From: JAUWOY01 sp034431315
GTDB taxonomy: Bacteria; Chloroflexota; Anaerolineae; VGOG01
Reading direction: 5' to 3'
Length of the DNA stretch: 64,000 nucleotides
NCBI GenBank assembly: GCA_034431315.1
Contig: DAOUDK010000034.1
Coordinates: 1 to 64,000, forward strand
In this document: positions 58,257 to 64,000 of the stretch, piece after piece
How positions within the stretch are numbered: the stretch's first letter is position 1
Layout of the letters: every line of letters starts with the position of its first letter
Translations under genes and position numbers: made by a program
Notes under the pieces: model-generated
Databases searched by the model: none
What the model saw: the letters and a program-made list of their open reading frames with translations, nothing else
What the model was told of the DNA's origin: nothing

Positions 58257-58949
58257 ATGTACACCATTCGCTTGACAATTCTCATCGCTTTGTTGATCGG
58301 CACACTGGCCCTGGTCAGTTGCGGCGGCCAGCAGCCCAGCAGGACACCTGGTGGCACGCCGGTCCCGGTCACCGTCGAGGTCGGGGAAAAGGTGTCTGAA
58401 TACGATGCCAGCGAGGCTATCCGCAGCTACGCCAGTAGCGTGCTTGGCATCAACGTTACCGTGGAATGGGCTAGCGGCCAAGCTGTCACCATCACCCTGC
58501 CCAGCGAAGCGCAGGAGAGCGTGGACGCCGCCGCCACCCTGGCCGGCGCTACCTACTACGGCATCCTCGAAGACGCGCTAGCCTCGGTCAGTCTCGGCGA
58601 CGGTGAGATCAGCGGCGACATGACGGCCGACATCGAATCGGCGTCGCTGGGCGTGTTTGTGCTGACTCAGCAAGGAGCGCTACCGGCCAGTGAGGCTGAT
58701 GCCCTGTCGCGGATCAAGAGCACCTTCCCAGGCATTGCCAACCTCGACTACGTAGCCAAACCGCAAGAGGGCAAGGGCTATTCCTTCCAGGCCACCACCA
58801 CTACCCAGGGCCTCGATGCCAGCAGTGGGAAGATCGTCGCCGTCGCCCAGTCGGTCCTGGTCTCGGTCACTCCGGCCCTGCGCCAGAGGCGGGTGCTGGT
58901 TTGGGCGGTGGTGGCCAACGGCACGCTGACCAAGGCTCTGATGTTCTGA
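58257..58949 (+). CDS. Lipoprotein of unknown function
   Basis: 230 residues after TGGAGG. LTILIALLIGTLALVSC is a lipoprotein signal with its cysteine near residue 22. The mature part is Ser/Ala-rich, with two similar stretches (SEYDASEAIRSYASSVLGIN; AATLAGATYYGILEDALASV) but no recognised domain, and no membrane helix after the signal. Control by the array at 58033 links it with the secreted protein at 52883 and the DUF2723 gene. Confidence 0.7.
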   Translation: MYTIRLTILIALLIGTLALVSCGGQQPSRTPGGTPVPVTVEVGEKVSEYDASEAIRSYASSVLGINVTVEWASGQAVTITLPSEAQESVDAAATLAGATYYGILEDALASVSLGDGEISGDMTADIESASLGVFVLTQQGALPASEADALSRIKSTFPGIANLDYVAKPQEGKGYSFQATTTTQGLDASSGKIVAVAQSVLVSVTPALRQRRVLVWAVVANGTLTKALMF

Positions 58950-59024
58950 GGAGTAACGAGGAACGAGTAACAAGTCAACGAGGGGTTGCAGTTTTTCGGC
59001 AAGTGACCATACTCCCCGCCTCGT

Positions 59025-59078
59025 TTTACAGACATTTTACAAAACGACAATACGGCCTTAACATGGGTGTTGTATAAT
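59025..59078 (+). promoter_or_regulatory. 11-bp-periodic hexamer array and -10 box, site C
   Basis: TTTACA 59025, TTTACA 59036, ACAATA 59047, TTAACA 59058, then TATAAT at 59073, again 15 bp after the last hexamer start. Confidence 0.6.
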
Positions 59079-59123
59079 GGGGACGAATCCGCGGAACAGA
59101 AATGACGCGCTGTGAGGAATGAG

Positions 59124-61137
59124 ATGAGGAAAACTCTGCGAGCATACTGGCCGGACCCTGCCATTGCCGTGCCAACTTCGTTGGCCTTCATCTTCGCTCT
59201 GGCTCTGGCCGTCTACAACGTCACCTTGACTCCCAGCCTCTCCTACAAGAGCGCGGACGGGAACGAGCTGGCCACGGTGTGCTACACCCTGGGCCTGGCC
59301 CACTCCACGGGCTATCCCCTCTATACCTGGCTGGGCAAGCTCTTCACCTTCATTCCTGTAGGCGACGTGGCCCACCGGGTAAACCTGATGTCGGCGGTTC
59401 TGGGGGCGGTAGCAGTGGCATTGCTGTATCTGATCATGCTGACTATCACCAACCGCCGTCTGCCTTCGGCCTTCACCGCCTTGCTCTTCGCCTTCTCCCT
59501 CACCTTCTGGTCGCAGGCCGTCATCGCCGAGGTCTACGCGCCGAATGTGTTCATGATCGCCCTCACCGTGTGGCTGCTGCTGAGCCCCCCCCTCGGTCCC
59601 CCCCAACCCTTCGACCTTGCTCAGGGCAGGCTTTTTTGGGGAAGTAGGCCGCAACAGTCTGCCCCGGGCGGCCTGCTTGTTGCTCGCTGCCCTCGCTTTC
59701 GGCCTCAGCCTGGGCGCCCACCTGTCGAATCTGGGCTTTGCCCTGGCCTTCGCCCTCTACGTTCTGCTGGTTGATTGGCGGATGCTGAAGAGGCCGGCAG
59801 TGATAGGGGGTGCTTTGGCGCTTTTCCTCCTGGGCTGCTTGCAGTTCCTCTGGCTGCCCTACAAGGCCTCGACTCTGAACGACGCCTTTATGCTCCGCAA
59901 CGCGCCGCGCACTTTACAGAGTATCTACCGCTATACCCTGGGCGCGTTTCCAGAGTTCAAGTTCGCCTTCCCTCTCCAGGCCATCCCCGACCGCATCGTC
60001 CTCTACCTGGAACTCCTGCGCCAGAACTTCGGCCTGGCTGGCATCGCGCTCGGCGTCTACGGGATGTGGGAGATGCTCTTCCGCCACACCAGGAAGTTCT
60101 ATCTCTTCATCGCCATGTATTTGGTCCACGTTTTCTTCTTCATTCAATATCGCGTCTTCGACCTGGACGTCTTTTTCATCCCAGCGCACTTCATCTACGT
60201 GATTTTCATCGGGTATGGAGTGCACCGGCTGGTCGAGTACGTTCGCATCTTGTTGAGAAGAAAAGCTGCAGTGAACGTGGGGCTGGCCATGCTTCTCTGC
60301 CTGCCCATCGCCAGGGAAGTACAGGCCAACTACGAGAGGAACGACTACTCTGACGAAACGGCCATCAACGATTTCTACCAGAACGCCTTCGAGATTCTGC
60401 CAGAGGGGAGCGTCCTCTTGGGTCGGGGCGGTGTCTTCGGCCACGATATGTTCTACTTCCGCCTGGTCTACGATGTGCGCCCCGACGTTTTGATGCCCCA
60501 CCTCACCGATCCTCGTCCGTCGCCAGAAGATGTGAGGGGACGCGAGATCTATACCACCATGCGCCTCGATTTCCCCCAGGCTGGCCGCGGGCCCTGGGCG
60601 CTCCCGCCCGGCCTGGTGGAACCCGACGCCTGGCACATCCCCGTTTTGATGGGCCAGAGCGACGGCGCGATACCCGGCGGCAGGGGACGCGACTTGGTCA
60701 TCTACCGGGTCAGCGCAGAGCCGCCGGAGTTGGCGGTGAGAGAAGCGGAGCCAGAGTATCAAATCGGTCAGCGGTTGGGCGGGCTGGAACTGGTGGGCTA
60801 TGACCTGGACGGTGAGGAGGTAGACCGAGGCGGCCTCTTGCACCTGACTTTCTACTGGCGGGTACTGAGGCCGGAGCAAGCCCTCATCGTCACCATGCTT
60901 GGAGATGAGCCGCTGGAGGCCCACCCCTTGGGCCTGGGCAACCTGTCCCGCTACACGCAGGAATTTCGTCCGCCACGGGACGCCATTATCGTCGAGGATT
61001 ACCTGCTCGTTGTGCCCTCCCAGACGCCCGTGGGCTGGCAGACCTTGAAGGTGGGGCTACAGCATCCCTTGCGGCCTGGGCAAGGGGGCCAGTCCAACGG
61101 AGAAGTGCTTGAGATCGGGGAGATTCTCGTTACATAG
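59124..61137 (+). pseudogene. DUF2723 membrane protein, frameshifted at a repeat
   Basis: The ATG at 59124 (GAGGAATGAG) opens a DUF2723 N-terminus: SYKSADGNELATVCYTLGLA, STGYPLYTWLGKLFTFIPVG, RRLPSAFTALLFAFSLTFWS. Sense leaves this frame near 59590-59645, inside poly-C, poly-T and an REP-like repeat. It resumes in the +1 frame as GLSLGAHLSNLGFALAFALY and runs to 61137 through membrane segments and one C-terminal beta module. The joined product would be about 670 residues, shorter than the paralogue at 44046. Length errors in C and T runs make a sequencing cause possible; if real, the gene is split exactly at the inserted repeat. Confidence 0.75.
59607..59627. repeat. REP-like element at the DUF2723 frameshift
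   Basis: CCCTTCGACCTTGCTCAGGGC, a diverged copy of the family seen at 1834 and 10469, flanked by C7 and T6 runs. Confidence 0.7.
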
Positions 61138-61162
61138 GCAGTTTGGAGTTTCGGGTTGAATG

Positions 61163-61220
61163 AACTCGAAACCCGAAATGGCTCGACTGAGCTCGCCGAA
61201 GTCTCAAAACTCGAAACTCA
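61163..61220. repeat. Composite repeat before the DUF5666-like gene
   Basis: Same GAAAC...GCTCGACTGAGCTCGCCGAAGTCTC...CTCGAAACTC text as inside DUF2723 at 45148, here in an intergenic leader. Confidence 0.8.
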
Positions 61221-61231
61221 TGGAGGTATTC

Positions 61232-61714
61232 ATGTCTAAGAGTCAGAAGTTATTGATCAGTTTCGGGGCTTTCATCATCGTAGCCGTCATGGTCATCGGG
61301 GCTTTTTCCATGGGGATATACGTGGGGGAGAGGGGCTGGACGGCCGAACCTCCCTCGATAGCGGGTGCTGGTAGGGCTCAACCTCCGCAGGGCCAAAGGG
61401 TAGAGCCTGGCAAGCAACCTCCCGCTCCAGCGGAGCCGTTGCCGAAGGGCACCGTCCTGAGCTTGCCGAAGGGCAAGCCCGACTTGATCGGACTCGTACA
61501 GAGCGTGGCGGGGAGGAGCGTGACCATTAAGACGGGCGAGGGGTCGCGCCTGGTGTTGGTCAGCGACGAGACGCGAGTCAGGTGGCATGACGACAGAGAG
61601 GCCAGCCTGGCCGATCTCCGACGCAACATGGCTGTCGCTGTCTTCGGCCAGTTCGGCGACGACGGCCGCACCCTCGTGGCCAACGTGATCGTCATATTGC
61701 CGCCGAAGACGTGA
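61232..61714 (+). CDS. Membrane-anchored protein with DUF5666-like domain
   Basis: 160 residues from the ATG at 61232 (GGAGG before it). One N-terminal helix (LLISFGAFIIVAVMVIGAFS) anchors it. A Pro-rich linker leads to an OB-like DUF5666 domain (LIGLVQSVAGRSVTIKTGEG; DLRRNMAVAVFGQFGDDGRT). These domains are of unknown function and common outside the cytoplasm. Part of the linker, VLSLPKGK, is an REP-like element in frame. Confidence 0.7.
   Translation: MSKSQKLLISFGAFIIVAVMVIGAFSMGIYVGERGWTAEPPSIAGAGRAQPPQGQRVEPGKQPPAPAEPLPKGTVLSLPKGKPDLIGLVQSVAGRSVTIKTGEGSRLVLVSDETRVRWHDDREASLADLRRNMAVAVFGQFGDDGRTLVANVIVILPPKT
61455..61473. repeat. REP-like element inside DUF5666 gene
   Basis: TCCTGAGCTTGCCGAAGGG, in frame as LSLPKG. 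Confidence 0.75.
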
Positions 61715-61729
61715 AATCAGTCGCAGTAG

Positions 61730-63073
61730 CTATCCCTTTCCCCGCTTCCTGAAACTCAACCTCAGCGGCGTTCCCAGAAAACCGTAATGCTCCCTCAGCC
61801 GGTTCTCCAGGTAGCGTTTGTAGGAGAAGTGCACCAGGCGTGGGTCGTTGACGAAGAAGACGAAGGTAGGAGGATCAACGGCAGCCTGGGTGGCGTAGTA
61901 GAACTTCAGCCGCTTGCCGGCCTTGCTGGGCGGGGAGTGGCGAGCTACAGCTTCCCGCAGGATGCGGTTTAGCTCGGCGGTGGAGATGCGGATCAGGCGC
62001 GCATCCTGGACGCGCAGGGAGGTGGGCAACACCTGATCCACCCGCTGGCCGGTCAGCGCCGAGATGAAGAGCATGGGCACGTAGTCAAGAAAGCGCAGGA
62101 CAGTGTACACATGCTCTACGTAAATCTGCATGGTGTAGGTATCCTTCTCCACCAAGTCCCATTTGTTGACCACCACTACCACGCTTTTGGCTTCCTCCAG
62201 GATATAGCCGGCGATGTGAGCATCCTGGGCGGTGGCTCCCTCCACGGCATCTATGAGGAGCAGCACCACGTCGGCTCGATTTATGGCCCTCAGTGCTCTC
62301 AGCACACTGTATTTTTCCACCCCTCGCTGGATACTACCCTTCCTGCGAATGCCGGCCGTGTCTATGAGCACCAGCGGCTCGCCCTCCCATTCCAACTGGG
62401 TATCAATCGCGTCCCGAGTGGTGCCTGGGACATCGTGGACGATGGACCGCTCCTGGCCCAGGATTTTGTTGAGCAGGGAGGACTTGCCCACGTTGGGCCG
62501 CCCGACAATGGCGATTTTGACTGCCTCCAGTTCCTCCTCTTCCTCCTCGACAGGGAAGGCAGCCACTACCTGATCCAACAGGTCGCCGGTGCCTGTGCCG
62601 TGCAGGGCCGAGATGGGATACAGCTCGCCCAGGCCCAGGGCGTAGAACTCCACCGCCGCCTCTCGGCGGGCCTGGCTTTCGGCCTTGTTGACGGCCAGCA
62701 ACACCGGCTTGGCTGTGCGGCGAAGCACCTGAGCCACCTCCTCATCGTTTGCTGTCAGCCCGTCCTTGACATCAACCAGGAAGAGAATCACATCGGCCTC
62801 GGCAATGGCCGTCTGCACCTGGGCTCGCACCTGGGCCATGAGATCATTCCCCAACATCTTTTGAGCTTTGAGCTTTGAACTTTGAAGTTCAAGTCCCCCC
62901 GTGTCCACCAGGGTGAAGCTCACCCCGCCCCACTCGGCTTCGGCGTAGAGGCGGTCGCGGGTCGTGCCTGGAACCTCATGGGTGATGGCCAGGCGCTTCC
63001 CCACCAGCCTGTTGAATAGAGTTGACTTGCCAACGTTGGGCCTACCAACGATGGCTACGATGGGTTTAGGCAT
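61730..63073 (-). CDS. der: Ribosome-assembly GTPase Der (EngA)
   Basis: 447 residues with two GTPase domains in tandem, the hallmark of Der. The first has GRPNVGKSTLFNRLVGKRL and DTGG (G3); the second has GRPNVGKSSLLNKILGQERS near residue 190, VLIDTAGIRRKGSIQRGVEK and NKWDLVEKD. A C-terminal KH-like domain ends FVNDPRLVHFSYKRYLENRL and LSFRKRGKG. Der acts in 50S subunit maturation and is essential in most bacteria. About ten residues after DTGGLE (LQSSKLKAQK) are encoded by inserted GAACTTCAAAGTTC-type repeat DNA in the switch-II loop region of the first domain. Confidence 0.95.
   Translation of the reverse strand: MPKPIVAIVGRPNVGKSTLFNRLVGKRLAITHEVPGTTRDRLYAEAEWGGVSFTLVDTGGLELQSSKLKAQKMLGNDLMAQVRAQVQTAIAEADVILFLVDVKDGLTANDEEVAQVLRRTAKPVLLAVNKAESQARREAAVEFYALGLGELYPISALHGTGTGDLLDQVVAAFPVEEEEEELEAVKIAIVGRPNVGKSSLLNKILGQERSIVHDVPGTTRDAIDTQLEWEGEPLVLIDTAGIRRKGSIQRGVEKYSVLRALRAINRADVVLLLIDAVEGATAQDAHIAGYILEEAKSVVVVVNKWDLVEKDTYTMQIYVEHVYTVLRFLDYVPMLFISALTGQRVDQVLPTSLRVQDARLIRISTAELNRILREAVARHSPPSKAGKRLKFYYATQAAVDPPTFVFFVNDPRLVHFSYKRYLENRLREHYGFLGTPLRLSFRKRGKG
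62860..62892. repeat. TTTGAGCTTTGAGCTTTGAAC repeat inside der
   Basis: Tandem TTTGAGC/TTTGAAC words encode LQSSKLKAQK on the minus strand, just after the G3 motif. Confidence 0.75.
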
Positions 63074-63079
63074 ACTTGC

Positions 63080-64000
63080 TCACTTGCTCACTTTCACTGG
63101 CACCTCGCAAGGCTCGAGGTAGTTTCCGTCTTTCTTGACTACCACCAAACGGAACCAGTAATTTCCAGCAGGTAAGTCCGAAGTGTCCCAAACGCCCAGG
63201 AGGTCATCAGTCACAGGTTCCCCAAACTGTTGCAGGAACGACCAGTCGGATACCCCCTCGCGGCGATACTCGAACTTGTAATAGCCGAAGCCATCGTTGA
63301 TGGCGTCAACGTGGGCAGAACCAAGAATCTGGACTTGGCCCTTCAACACGGCGTTCACTGTGGGATAAGTGAGGCGAGCTCCGGGATCGGGGCACTCGGC
63401 CAGGAGGGCAGGCGTGGGTGTGGGGGAGGGTACAGGTGTGGGGGTAGGATGCGGCGGCGTTGGGGTAAGCGTCTCCATGGGTTCTGGCGTCTCGGCAGGT
63501 TCTGGCGTCTCGGTAGGTTCTGGCGTCTCAGTAGGTTGCGGCGTCTCGGTAGGTTGCGGCGTCTCGGTAGGTTCTAGCGTCTTGGTCGGGGCGAGGGAGG
63601 GGCCGATGTTTATCTCTACCTCGATGGTATCCGGCAGGATGCTCTCTACCTTGAGTCCTTCAGGCACGACGACTTCGGGCGTTATCTTGTAGGTACCCGA
63701 CTGCAGGTCGAAGAGGCCCAGGATGACCTGCACATCCTCCGGCTTCAGCGCATCCAGCTTGGGCACGGGGCCTGAGAGGATGACGTCCACCACTTCGGGC
63801 GACGGCGTGGCGTTCAGGCCTGGCTGTAATCCCTGGATGACCATTTCCCGCTGCACCGTCAGACTGCTTTCGATGGCCGTCACGCTGATTGTAACGAGGA
63901 CAGATTGTTCACCCAGCACGGTGACGCCCTGGGGCAGGGTCAGAGTGACCCGCTCGACGACATCGGCGCTGGCCTCGCTGACGACGATGGGAGTTGTTTC
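63080..64000 (-). CDS. YbbR-domain protein with Pro/Thr linker (5' end outside window)
   Basis: At least 306 residues; the frame is open to the right edge, so the start is missing. The N-terminal visible part (VLVTISVTAIESSLTVQREM..., VILSGPVPKLDALKPEDVQV, PEGLKVESILPDTIEVEI) is a YbbR repeat domain as in CdaR, the membrane regulator of the diadenylate cyclase CdaA. A long TETPQPTETPEPT linker follows (repeated hexamers at DNA level, 63480-63590). The end is a beta-sandwich (LTYPTVNAVLKGQVQILGSA, DTSDLPAGNYWFRLVVVKKD). It lies 6 nt after der's start side on the same strand, so the two are probably cotranscribed. Confidence 0.8.
   Translation of the reverse strand, partial: ETTPIVVSEASADVVERVTLTLPQGVTVLGEQSVLVTISVTAIESSLTVQREMVIQGLQPGLNATPSPEVVDVILSGPVPKLDALKPEDVQVILGLFDLQSGTYKITPEVVVPEGLKVESILPDTIEVEINIGPSLAPTKTLEPTETPQPTETPQPTETPEPTETPEPAETPEPMETLTPTPPHPTPTPVPSPTPTPALLAECPDPGARLTYPTVNAVLKGQVQILGSAHVDAINDGFGYYKFEYRREGVSDWSFLQQFGEPVTDDLLGVWDTSDLPAGNYWFRLVVVKKDGNYLEPCEVPVKVSK

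Noticed and set aside
63480..63590. CRISPR-like direct repeats
   Set aside because: They are tandem hexamer-type coding repeats of a Thr/Pro linker without spacers.

Overview
The window looks like a chromosome segment of an anaerobic, GC-rich bacterium, most likely a Chloroflexota member of the Anaerolineae type. This is inferred from gene content (DUF2723 and similar giant membrane proteins with C-terminal beta modules, YbbR and SUMF1 lipoproteins, STAND NTPases) and from many short interspersed palindromes. No rRNA, tRNA or CRISPR array was seen, so the taxonomy is not proven.

Region 1 (1-20.6 kb) is C1 metabolism. A transposase start and a 5'-truncated aldehyde ferredoxin oxidoreductase lead into two MttB-superfamily methyltransferases, a corrinoid protein and a homocysteine-type methyltransferase. 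After a 2.6-kb island come a methyl-THF:corrinoid methyltransferase, a CBS-ACT protein, a double-length HdrA, MvhD, MetV, MetF and an HdrC-HdrB fusion. This is the gene set of a Moorella-type MetFV-HdrABC-MvhD complex. A MetH-activation-like protein and an ASKHA (hydantoinase/oxoprolinase-like) ATPase follow. The proposed flow is methylated amine -> corrinoid -> methyl-THF -> methylene-THF. The island (6.25-8.9 kb) holds three copies of the 3' end of one DMT transporter gene, small orphan genes and attC-like sites, and resembles a decayed integron cassette array.

Region 2 (20.6-29.3 kb) has a SUMF1 lipoprotein, a VapBC-like pair, a sugar ABC transporter whose binding protein carries a LysM domain, a SIS isomerase, a ROK kinase, adenosine deaminase and an acetyltransferase fragment.

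Region 3 (29.4-37.4 kb, minus strand) is the best candidate for an undescribed system. It is a compact operon of three tandem thymidylate-kinase-like proteins with altered or lost P-loops, a dCTP deaminase/dUTPase-like protein, a P-loop ATPase, a NACHT NTPase with a C-terminal SUMF1/FGE-like domain, and an unknown protein. It resembles a nucleotide-linked, STAND-controlled conflict (anti-phage) system.

Region 4 (37.5-47.3 kb) has an ATP-cone/uridine-kinase protein, a HAD phosphatase, a conserved unknown, a PfkB kinase, a sugar epimerase, a glycosyltransferase and a DUF2723 membrane protein, probably for activated sugar and surface glycan synthesis.

Region 5 (47.3-64 kb) is surface and envelope. 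It holds two paralogous Ig-like proteins (one behind a class-I c-di-GMP riboswitch), a giant membrane protein, a secreted propeller/deacetylase-like protein, an ATPase with a TGA at codon 5, a lipoprotein, a frameshifted DUF2723 gene, the GTPase Der and a YbbR protein. Three promoters here share one array of four 11-bp-spaced hexamers, suggesting a small regulon. Throughout the window, REP-like repeats sit inside coding sequences, mostly in frame.
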